This document shows positions 16,155 to 23,926 of a stretch of 64,000 nt of DNA, one piece after another (position 1 is the stretch's first letter; each line of letters opens with the position of its first letter). The position numbers and the translations under genes were made by a program. Under the pieces are notes generated by a model that saw nothing but the letters and a program-made list of their open reading frames with translations, made no database searches and was not told where the DNA came from. Source of the DNA: Pedococcus dokdonensis (GTDB lineage Bacteria; Actinomycetota; Actinomycetes; Actinomycetales; Dermatophilaceae); NCBI RefSeq assembly GCF_900104525.1, contig NZ_LT629711.1, forward strand, positions 558,001 through 622,000. Direction: 5' to 3'.

Positions 16155-17050
16155 TGGCTAGGGTCAGGATCCAGCCCCATATCGTTGCGTCGGCAAGGTC
16201 CGTCAAGTGGGCAGGCTGGGATTTGGTGACCGCGGTGGAACGTCGTCCTCTCGGACCCCGCCTAGATAGTTGGGACTACGACCAAGCGATCCGGATTGGC
16301 ACGGCGCCTGAGTTTGATCGAGATGAATTATTGAGTTCGACGGGCCTGGGTGGACACTCTGAAATGGAGATTGTCGTGACGGTCGACTGCCCATCCACTT
16401 CCCGGCGATTCGTTTCGCGGCTAGGAGTGGACGAGTATCTGGCTTCGTCAGATGCCTCCATCGACGTGGACGTACCAGCCGGCGCTGTCGCCCTTGAGTT
16501 GAAGATGACATGTCATGTGGTTCTCAAAGGTTCTCGTGCGGCGCACGGTCATACGGCGACGTTGTCTGGCTCTAGGTTGGCGGAGTCCCCTACAACTCGA
16601 CTGGTACTGGAGGGAGATGCGAGCAGATTCCCCACGGAGGCGTTGAGCTTCAATGATTTGAGGTGGGAGCCTGCAGCTTGGTCGGTCCGAATCGACGTGG
16701 ACGACATGAACGATGCCTTCAGAGGAGCTGTTCGTTTGGTCCTGAACACTGACCATCCTGTAGGTGCGGGGCTGGCCGCAGCTGATCCCAAGACATACGG
16801 CGCCCTGGGTAGCGTTGTGCGAATCGACATCGTCCGGGCCATCTTGCTCGTGGCATTCGAGCGCGTAGTGGGCCGAGAGGGCGGGGCGTCAGGTTTCGAT
16901 GATGAGTCTTTCGGGTCAGTTGCCAGACAAATGGCTAACGACCACTTTGGCATGAGCTTGGAAGCAGTAGGAGAGATGAAAGTCGCCGACGCGGCGAGAT
17001 TCGAACGTGTTCTGCAGTCATCCATGGGAATGGAAGTGACATTGTCATGA
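16154..17050 (+). CDS. Unrecognised protein of the restriction operon (gene 4)
   Basis: I do not recognise this 298-residue protein. It has no signal peptide or membrane segment. The first two thirds look beta-rich with alternating hydrophobics (MEIVVTVDCPSTSRRFVSRL, SIDVDVPAGAVALELKMTC), and the last third is helical (VRIDIVRAILLVAFERVVGRE). The ATG at 16154 shares its A with the TGA of the preceding ATPase gene, and the end overlaps the next gene by 4 bases, so it is firmly part of the operon. A DNA-binding, specificity or assembly role is possible but is only inferred from position. A GTG at 16151 is an alternative start. Confidence 0.75.
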   Translation: MARVRIQPHIVASARSVKWAGWDLVTAVERRPLGPRLDSWDYDQAIRIGTAPEFDRDELLSSTGLGGHSEMEIVVTVDCPSTSRRFVSRLGVDEYLASSDASIDVDVPAGAVALELKMTCHVVLKGSRAAHGHTATLSGSRLAESPTTRLVLEGDASRFPTEALSFNDLRWEPAAWSVRIDVDDMNDAFRGAVRLVLNTDHPVGAGLAAADPKTYGALGSVVRIDIVRAILLVAFERVVGREGGASGFDDESFGSVARQMANDHFGMSLEAVGEMKVADAARFERVLQSSMGMEVTLS

Positions 17051-17781
17051 GTGGCATGTTCACGTATCCGCGTCTTCCGGGGGAACCAGCTCGCGAGTTA
17101 CTGGCCTTAGTGCGCGACACATCAAAGATGGGAACAACTGGCGTCACGGCATTGGCTTCAGCATCACACCCGAAAGCCGCGCACGTCGCTACGGGCGGTC
17201 GTAAGTCAACGGGGGACGACCTTCTAAGAGTCCGTGGAAGGGTCTTGGAGGCCGTGGGGCACTGGGTGGACGGCGGTGGGGTTCCACGCAATCAGCAACC
17301 GAAGTTCGACGCGCTGCTGGGCCAAGCTCTGCATGAGTCATTGGAGATCCTTCCCGCTGACGCGGCACATGCGGGGACATGGAGTTTCCTTACGCTCGTC
17401 CTGTTGCCCGACGTAGCCGTCACGAGATTCACCGACTTGGTGGACGATCGTGGGCTCGGAACCAAGCGCGAGCGCAATGTGCTAAGTCGTGCTTGGATGC
17501 GGTGGGACGCGCTCGGGGCCGTGCTCCTTTCCGGGGATCCGATCTTGGGCGAGGACGAGCTTGTCGGGTTGCTCGAGCGCTCTGCCGTCGCTAGAAACGG
17601 AGCGCTTGTACATGAGTTGGCCACGGCCGTGCTTCACCACCGGACTGGCACTGCTCGATCTGAGTACGCGCGCGAACTTTACAAACGAGTCCGACATCGC
17701 ACGGGACCTCTCATGCTCGACTTGCTAACGCGTGACGAGCTCGCGGAACTCGTGCAGGCAGAGGCTGGCAAAGTTGGGTAG
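17047..17781 (+). CDS. Unrecognised protein of the restriction operon (gene 5; DUF6339-like?)
   Basis: The 244-residue product is predicted to be soluble and largely helical. The central segment WSFLTLVLLPDVAVTRFTDL followed by RERNVLSRAWMRWDALG recalls DUF6339-type proteins that travel with Z1/DUF4420 genes, but I cannot verify this match. The start overlaps the upstream stop in an ATGA arrangement. It is the last gene of the operon; its 3' end is 62 bp from the 3' end of the convergent methyltransferase gene. The function is unknown; an adaptor or regulator for the nuclease complex is a guess from context. Confidence 0.72.
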   Translation: MSGMFTYPRLPGEPARELLALVRDTSKMGTTGVTALASASHPKAAHVATGGRKSTGDDLLRVRGRVLEAVGHWVDGGGVPRNQQPKFDALLGQALHESLEILPADAAHAGTWSFLTLVLLPDVAVTRFTDLVDDRGLGTKRERNVLSRAWMRWDALGAVLLSGDPILGEDELVGLLERSAVARNGALVHELATAVLHHRTGTARSEYARELYKRVRHRTGPLMLDLLTRDELAELVQAEAGKVG

Positions 17782-17843
17782 GCACTCCAGAGCCCGGCTC
17801 GCGGCCCTAATTCCCGATCAAGACCTGCGTGCGCGGATATGCG

Positions 17844-19331
17844 TCAGAGTTGACCGACGCCGATCTCCCTGCCCAAGAGTTTGGCGACCGTGGCCCCGAG
17901 CTGACGTGCCAACAGCGGGGGAACGGCGTTTCCAACTTGGTGGTACTGCTGCGTCCGGTTGCCTGTGAAGAAATAGTCGTCTGGGAATGTCTGCAGCCTT
18001 GCCGCCTCGCGGACGGAGAGGCTGCGCATTTGCTCGGGGTCGGGGTGTACGTAGTAGTGCCCGTCCTTTGAAATGTGGGAAACGACGGTGGTGCTCGGCA
18101 TATCCCACCGCTGTACCCTAAAGCGATCTGCGAACGGCGCGTCCACTCGCGCCGCGTTGCGGTGATTCGGGATGAGGGCGGGGGGGAGTTCGTTGACCCT
18201 GGGAAATTCGCCCTGCTGCGCCTTCGCTGACAAGTAGGCGTACCGCATGAGGTCCGCCGGCATGTGCGCTCTGCTCTCATGTTGAATATGGCCGCCGAGA
18301 GTCGGGTCGGTCAGCCACATCTTCAGCGGGTCCGAGGCAGGTGCGTTGCCGTGGGCGGCGATGAAGCCGCGACCGACCGGCGCGCAACGTTGTGATCCGG
18401 CCCGTTCTGCAAGCCTTCTCGCGGCGCTCCTGATCTCGACGAATGCCTCTTCGCTGTCTTTGCTACGCGGCGAGATCATCGACCTGATACGCGGCATATC
18501 GCCGATTGCGTTCTCGACTGTGACGAGCTCCCCCTGCTGAAGGAGTTCATGCCGCCCCAAGCCGCTATCAGTGCGAACACCTAACAAGATCACTCTATGG
18601 CGGCGTTGAGGAACCCCGAAGCGTTCAGCCCGAAGAATGAAGTCCTGCGGTTGGAGGTCTGAGCCGGGGAGGACGAAGGAGCGAACGTCGTACTCGAGCC
18701 CAAACGCTGGAGATCGCAGGTCATCTAGAATTTTACGAAAGATCGACCCGCCGTCGTGCCGCGACGACAACATGCCCTTAACGTTTTCCATCACGAACAC
18801 AGTTGGGCGGTGCTGCTGAAGAATGTGGAGATACTCACGATATAGAAAGTGCTTCTCATCGTGGACGAATGTGGGGTCGTTGGTGCGACGTGATCTGCCG
18901 GCCAGAGAATAGGCTTGGCAGGGCGGCCCGCCAACGAGAATCCACGGGTCGTCGGTGCTTTGGAGGGATCCGCGGATTATGGCATCAGACTCGAGTCGAG
19001 TCTCTTGGCCCAACTCCAGTTGGCGGACTTCGCTTTCTGCATCTTTTAGAGCGGCCGAGACGTCGGGGTCCGCCGCCATGTCGCCGTAGGAAAGTTCGCC
19101 ACGAAGAAAGCGATATGCGGCGTTGGGGGTGCTTCCAGTGTTGCGGCGGATAGTTCGCAGTGCGGCCCGCAAGCGCAACGTGTTGACAGCAGCTGACTCC
19201 ATCTCGAATGAGTTGACCGTTTCGAAGATGGAGTTTCCATGGGCGTCGAGCAATGATGAGAAGCCCTCATTCAGTCCCCCTGGACCTGCGAAGACGTCCA
19301 CGACGGGAATGGCCGTCACGTGCTGTGTCAC
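17844..19331 (-). CDS. dcm: DNA (cytosine-5-)-methyltransferase
   Basis: A 495-residue C5-cytosine methyltransferase using S-adenosylmethionine. The ordered motifs are complete: I FAGPGGLNEGF (14-24), IV GGPPCQAYS with the nucleophile Cys138, VI MENVKG (181-186), VIII QRRHRVILLG (242-251), IX SVREAARLQTFPDDY (439-453) and X QVGNAVPP (465-472). The target-recognition region lies between VIII and IX (about 255-435) and is longer than in small single-domain enzymes. It should mark host DNA against the Z1/nuclease machinery; the Vsr protein at the other end repairs deamination of its product. The recognition sequence is unknown. It is convergent with the Z1 operon. Confidence 0.95.
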   Translation of the reverse strand: MTQHVTAIPVVDVFAGPGGLNEGFSSLLDAHGNSIFETVNSFEMESAAVNTLRLRAALRTIRRNTGSTPNAAYRFLRGELSYGDMAADPDVSAALKDAESEVRQLELGQETRLESDAIIRGSLQSTDDPWILVGGPPCQAYSLAGRSRRTNDPTFVHDEKHFLYREYLHILQQHRPTVFVMENVKGMLSSRHDGGSIFRKILDDLRSPAFGLEYDVRSFVLPGSDLQPQDFILRAERFGVPQRRHRVILLGVRTDSGLGRHELLQQGELVTVENAIGDMPRIRSMISPRSKDSEEAFVEIRSAARRLAERAGSQRCAPVGRGFIAAHGNAPASDPLKMWLTDPTLGGHIQHESRAHMPADLMRYAYLSAKAQQGEFPRVNELPPALIPNHRNAARVDAPFADRFRVQRWDMPSTTVVSHISKDGHYYVHPDPEQMRSLSVREAARLQTFPDDYFFTGNRTQQYHQVGNAVPPLLARQLGATVAKLLGREIGVGQL

Positions 19332-19563
19332 CCCAAATGATTTGTCGCAGTGGCCCCGACTGCTTCGGGCCCAGCCCTGTGTTCACAGTGGCAAAGCGAC
19401 TCTACCTGGAGGTCGCGCAGAACCGACGGCAACCCACCGGCCCAGATTTGCTGGATCAGAGTCCTTACGCGTATCGCACGGCGTCTGATGAACCGGCGGG
19501 CTGGGAGTGCTATCCGAGACCAAGGTTGCGCCTACATGCGCATGCGGTTCTGCGCATGCCGAC
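19332..19563. other. Right edge of the defence island
   Basis: This gap holds the methyltransferase promoter and the transition back to high GC. Two direct TGCGCATGC copies occur at 19537-19545 and 19551-19559. No copy of the 22-bp element from the left edge, no tRNA and no integrase remnant are visible, so the entry mechanism cannot be read here. Confidence 0.4.
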
Positions 19564-21915
19564 CTAGCGGACTCCGGTGATGCGGGTGGTGGCGCCCCAG
19601 GGAGCGGCGATCTTCTTGGGGGCCGCGAAAGCTCCCTTGCCGTTGCCGGCATACACGTAGCTCGCGTTGGTGGACGTGCGGGCGATCAGGTCCGCGCGTC
19701 CGTCTCCCGTGAGGTCGCCGGTGGAGAACACCGTGTTGTAGGCCTGCCAGCCGGTCGAGACGAGGCGGCCGGGCAGGTAGCCCGAAGCCGTGTCCGTGCC
19801 GATGCCGACGCCGCGGTAGAGATAGAGCTTGCCAGCGGCGGTACGGCCGAGGAGATCCGCTTGGCCGTCGCCGGTGATGTCGCCGGGCGTGATGACCTGG
19901 GCGACCGTCTGCCAGCCAGTCGCGAGACGTCGCCAGGTGCCGGTGAAGCCGCCCTTGCCGTTGCCGACGCCCATCCACAGCTCGCCGTTCGCCTTGCGTG
20001 CCAACAGGTCTGCTTTGCCGTCGCCGGTCCAGTCGCCGGGGGCGATGAGGTCGGTGTACGCCTTCCAGTTCGTCGCGATCAGCACCCGTGCGCCGACCAC
20101 GCCGCCCTTGCCGTTGCCCTTGTAGAGGTACGCCTCACCCGCAGGCGTGACGGCGATGATGTCGGCGATCCGGTCGCCGGTGAAGTCACCGGGGGAGAGG
20201 AACTGGCTGTAGATGTTCCAGCCCTTCCCGAACCGCACCGGCGTCCCGATGCCCCCGACCTTGCTCGGGTAGAAGTAGAGGTCGCCGGTGCCGGTGCGAC
20301 CGATGACGTCGCCGCGCCCGTCCGCGTTGAAGCCCACGATCGCCTTCGCCGGTCCGGGTGCCGTCGGCGTCGGGGTGATCGGTGCGGTCGGGGGAGCCGG
20401 CGGCGTGGTCGGCGGAGGAGGAGTGACCGGAGGAGTGACCGGCGCGCCGGTCTTCACGTAGGCCAGCCCCGACAGCGCCTTCCAGTCGTTCGCCGCCACC
20501 TTGCCCGTCACGGTCAGCACGAAGGACTTCTGGAAGCGCTGCACCGCCCCGAGCGAGGTCGGCCCGAACGCGCCGTCAGCCGTCCCAGCCTTGAACCCAC
20601 GTCGGTTGAGCTCGAGCTGGAGGTCGCGCACGGCATACCCCTTCGAGCCGGAGGCGAGCGTGAGCTTTCCATACGTGGCAAAGAGTTTCGCGGTGCTGAC
20701 CGGCGCAGGGACGGTCGGCACGACGACAGGCGGGGGCGGTGGTGCCGACGTGCGCGCGTAGGCCGCGGCCTTCGTGCGGATCGAGGACATCATCGGGTAG
20801 AGGTACTTGCCCGGGCAGAGCGTGTACGACGTGTTCTGGTGCGCGTTCAGCGTGGGGAGCGTCGCGGTGACGCCGGCGCCGTACTTCGTGCCCGTGCCAC
20901 CCGCGGAGGTGAGCTTCGTGGTCGCGAGGGGGTCCACGCCATACTGCGACAGCTTCCAGCCGGCGGTCCTGGCGATCGCGTCGACCATCACGGCCGGGGG
21001 AGTCGCGGTCTGGTAGTTGCCCAGCGCCGCGATGCCCATCGTGTTGGTGTTGAAGCCCATCGCGTGCGCACCGCGCACAGCTGAGGTGATCGAGCCGGCG
21101 CGGCCCTCGTAGACCCGGCCGAACTTGTCGACCAGGAAGTTGTACGCGATGTCCGACCAGCCGAGGCCCTTGGTGTCGTACGCGTAGATGCCACGGATCT
21201 GGGCCGCCGCCGTCGCCGCGGTGTAGTCGTTCGAGCTGGCCGTGTGGTGGATCGTGATGGCCTTGACCGTCGTGTTGTAGGTCGTCGAGCCACGCAGCGA
21301 CTCGTCGGCGCCCCACTGCTCGCGCGTGATGATCGTCGGCATCGCGGCGGCCGCCGCGGCGGAGGCGGCGGGGGTGTGCGCGGTGACGTCGTCGTCCGCG
21401 GCGGAGGTGCCGGGGTTGATCGTGGTGATCTTGACGTCGGGGAGCGGCTGGCCGTTCGTGGTGTCGACGCGCACCTGGATCGCCGTGGCGCCGTCGGTGA
21501 CGAGCGGATTCGTCCCCAAACGGGCGGTGGTCGACTCGGTGGTGCCGCCCTGCGGTCCCTCGTCGGTCACGCCGGGCGTCTCCCAGGCCGTCCAACCGGT
21601 CGCCTCGCGCAGGCGGATCTGCACGATCACGTCGTCGCTGGTCAGGCCGGTCGTGCGCGCCCACGAGACACCCGCGACCGTGAACCGCGCTCGCTCCTGC
21701 ACCGGCGACAGCGTGCTGATCGCGTGCCCGGGGCGAAGGATGCGACGGTTCCAGAGCTGGCCCTTCGCCGTCGCGTCGACGCCGCGCACGGCGGTCGACT
21801 GCACGTGCGGCGCGACCGGGTGCGGCGCGTCCGTGGACGCGAACGACACCGTCGGCAGCGCCACGAAGAACGGGGTGATGGCGATGGCGGCGAGGGAGGC
21901 TGGGAGAAGGCGCAC
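19564..21915 (-). CDS. Secreted PGRP-type N-acetylmuramoyl-L-alanine amidase with FG-GAP-like repeats
   Basis: A 783-residue exported protein. A signal peptide (about 1-27, ending VSFAS) and a beta-rich N-terminal domain (to about 190) precede a peptidoglycan-recognition amidase domain starting MPTIITREQWGADES; the zinc ligands sit in ITIHHTASS, NAHQNTSY and TLCPGKYLY. A PG_binding_1 module follows (KGYAVRDLQLELNRRGF...DGAFGPTSLGAVQRFQ), then a Pro/Thr linker and about five FG-GAP/VCBS-like repeats (GDLTGDGRADLIAR, GDITGDGQADLLGR and so on) with Asp-rich calcium-binding loops. The combination suggests wall remodelling or cleavage of foreign peptidoglycan. A GTG start at 21915 fits the signal peptide. 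Confidence 0.88.
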   Translation of the reverse strand: MRLLPASLAAIAITPFFVALPTVSFASTDAPHPVAPHVQSTAVRGVDATAKGQLWNRRILRPGHAISTLSPVQERARFTVAGVSWARTTGLTSDDVIVQIRLREATGWTAWETPGVTDEGPQGGTTESTTARLGTNPLVTDGATAIQVRVDTTNGQPLPDVKITTINPGTSAADDDVTAHTPAASAAAAAAMPTIITREQWGADESLRGSTTYNTTVKAITIHHTASSNDYTAATAAAQIRGIYAYDTKGLGWSDIAYNFLVDKFGRVYEGRAGSITSAVRGAHAMGFNTNTMGIAALGNYQTATPPAVMVDAIARTAGWKLSQYGVDPLATTKLTSAGGTGTKYGAGVTATLPTLNAHQNTSYTLCPGKYLYPMMSSIRTKAAAYARTSAPPPPPVVVPTVPAPVSTAKLFATYGKLTLASGSKGYAVRDLQLELNRRGFKAGTADGAFGPTSLGAVQRFQKSFVLTVTGKVAANDWKALSGLAYVKTGAPVTPPVTPPPPTTPPAPPTAPITPTPTAPGPAKAIVGFNADGRGDVIGRTGTGDLYFYPSKVGGIGTPVRFGKGWNIYSQFLSPGDFTGDRIADIIAVTPAGEAYLYKGNGKGGVVGARVLIATNWKAYTDLIAPGDWTGDGKADLLARKANGELWMGVGNGKGGFTGTWRRLATGWQTVAQVITPGDITGDGQADLLGRTAAGKLYLYRGVGIGTDTASGYLPGRLVSTGWQAYNTVFSTGDLTGDGRADLIARTSTNASYVYAGNGKGAFAAPKKIAAPWGATTRITGVR

Positions 21916-22370
21916 GAGTTACGTCCGGGGGGAGTCGCGGGGGTGGGGGGAGAGACGCGGAGGTGACGTGTGGGGAGACGCGGGGGACTGGTGTGACGAC
22001 AGTGAAGGGTGGCATCCGCAACGACCTCGTGCCCCATTCCTCCCGGAACTCTGCCCGTTCGGACGACCCCTCGACGGCGTGTCGCGACCGCGACCGTGGC
22101 GTGTCGTCACCACGTCGCCGTCGGTCACCCCTCCGTCGGCGGCAGTGAGCTCGATGGGGTATCCGGCGGAGACGGTCCGCGGCGGGCCTCGCGTCTGCGG
22201 GTGGGCCTGGGGCGCAGAGGTGCCGTGACGGCGTGTTGGCTGTGGATGACGGCGCCGTCTGTGGACAACTGATGCCGTATCGGCGCCGTATCTGCACGAT
22301 CGAAAGGCGTTGTGGGACAAGGAGATTGGCTGCGCTTCGGCTGTCAGTGGTCGCCCGTAGTGTTTGAGCC
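21916..22370. other. 455-base divergent intergenic region
   Basis: This region lies between the divergent amidase and HNH-protein genes and must hold both promoters. Near the HNH gene, CGGCGCCGT occurs twice (near 22250 and 22283). I see no convincing small gene, tRNA or riboswitch; open frames here have unbiased codon use. Confidence 0.45.
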
Positions 22371-23813
22371 ATGGCAGTTGCACCGCACCCCAGTGAGTCC
22401 GAGGGCCTTGAGCGTCCCGGGCTGAGCGAGGTGCGCGAGGCCCTTGACGTGCTGAGGCGAGCGCAGCCGAGCCAGCTCTGGGCCCTGAGCGAGGCCGAGC
22501 TCAGGGAGCTGATGACCGGGCTCGGCGAGCTCGACTCGGCCAAGGACGCCTGGGTCGTCGGCGTGATGGCCGAGGCGAAGTCTCGCGGGCTCGGGTCCGG
22601 TGACGGCTGGGGTCCGGTCGACTGGGCCCGCGCGCATGCGCCGCTCATGCCCACTCGCACCTTGGTCGCCGCCGACGTGGTCGCGGAGGCCGCCGACGAG
22701 CTGCGGCTCGCGCCGGTCGTTGCGGCGGCGATGGAGGGCGCGGTGATCGGCAGCGCGGAGCTGGGTGGCGAGGGCGCACTGCCCGTGGAGAAGGCCGCGC
22801 AGATCGTGCGCTTCCACAAGAGCATCCGTGGTCTGGCTGACCCCGACGTGCTCGAGGACGCCACGGCCCAGCTGCTCCACGCGGCGCGGGGTGCGGACGG
22901 GATGACCGAGCGCGAGGTGGGCATCGCGGTCCGGCACGCAGCTGATGTGATGCGGCCCGACCGGCTCGTCGAGCACGACGCGGAGGTCCGCCGGGCGCAC
23001 CGGTCGCTGATCAAGAGCAAGGGACCGTGCGGGTTGTCCCGCTACACCTGGCTGCTCGACGAGGAGGGCGCCGCTGTCGTCGACGCCGCCGTCGACGCCC
23101 TCGCCAAGCCCAAGCCCGACGAGGACACCGGCGAGCACGACCCGCGTCCGGCGCACACCTGGCGGGCCGACGCTCTCCTCGATGCCGTGGCTCGTGGGGT
23201 TTCTGCCCCTGAGGGGACACCTCGCCAGGCCAAGACGACGCTGATGGTGACGATGACGCTCGAGGCGCTGGAAGGTCGGGCGGCGGGCGCGGGTGTGACC
23301 CCGACCGGCGAAGTCCTCACCCCGGAGACCGTGCGACGGCTCGCCTGCGACGCGCAGCTCGTGCCGATGGTGCTCGGCAGTCGGGGCGAGGTGCTCGACC
23401 AGGGGCAGGCGATCAGGCTGTTCAACCGCGCTCAGATCCGACATCTGTGGCTGCGTGACAAGCACTGCACCTTCCCGGGTTGTCGCAAACCCCCGGGTTG
23501 GACTGACGCCCACCACCTGGTCCACTGGGCCCACGGCGGACGCAGCGACATCTCCAACGCCGCGTTGCTCTGCCGCGCCCATCACTCGGTCGTGCACAGC
23601 CACCGCTATGCCGGCCGAGTGGTCGATGGTCCAGACGGGCCGCGGGTGGAGTGGGACCTGACGGTCGGTTCGTATGACGCGCTGCTCAGGACACGTCGAG
23701 CCCTCACGCTGGTGCCTGACTCACCAGCACGGCACGGACAGGATTCTTCGCCGCCCGGGCCGTCGCCCGATCAGTCGCCCCGTGAACTCGACCCCGATCG
23801 GGGCCGACCATGA
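22371..23813 (+). CDS. DUF222/13E12-family protein with C-terminal HNH nuclease domain
   Basis: The 480-residue product belongs to the abundant actinobacterial DUF222 (13E12 repeat) family. About residues 30-330 are the helical DUF222 domain; an HNH module follows with CTFPGCRKPPGWTDAHHLVHWAHGGRSDISNAALLC-type spacing (the Cys pair, the AHH catalytic His, the central Asn and a second CxxHH zinc half). The C-terminus is a Pro/Asp-rich tail. HNH folds nick DNA, and members occur in many copies per genome, sometimes linked to introns or mobile DNA, but the role of this family is not established. It stands alone, divergent from the amidase. Confidence 0.88.
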   Translation: MAVAPHPSESEGLERPGLSEVREALDVLRRAQPSQLWALSEAELRELMTGLGELDSAKDAWVVGVMAEAKSRGLGSGDGWGPVDWARAHAPLMPTRTLVAADVVAEAADELRLAPVVAAAMEGAVIGSAELGGEGALPVEKAAQIVRFHKSIRGLADPDVLEDATAQLLHAARGADGMTEREVGIAVRHAADVMRPDRLVEHDAEVRRAHRSLIKSKGPCGLSRYTWLLDEEGAAVVDAAVDALAKPKPDEDTGEHDPRPAHTWRADALLDAVARGVSAPEGTPRQAKTTLMVTMTLEALEGRAAGAGVTPTGEVLTPETVRRLACDAQLVPMVLGSRGEVLDQGQAIRLFNRAQIRHLWLRDKHCTFPGCRKPPGWTDAHHLVHWAHGGRSDISNAALLCRAHHSVVHSHRYAGRVVDGPDGPRVEWDLTVGSYDALLRTRRALTLVPDSPARHGQDSSPPGPSPDQSPRELDPDRGRP

Positions 23814-23926
23814 ACACGCCCCACACCCCGCCGGGTCGGCGGGGCATGGGGGGTGCCCGGGTGCGCTCTGGGAGTGCCATCGCCGCTCGGTGGACGCCCG
23901 CGATTGCGGCGGGCGCCCACCGTCCC

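Noticed and set aside
10399..19331. Assignment of the island to DISARM or BREX
   Set aside because: DISARM needs DrmA, DrmB (DUF1998) and DrmC; BREX needs PglX and PglZ. None of these is present; a Z1 ATPase, DUF4420 and GHKL ATPase define a different type.
9569..19563. The island as an integrative element with integrase and flanking att sites
   Set aside because: No integrase, transposase or tRNA is visible, and the 22-bp sequence occurs only on the left side.
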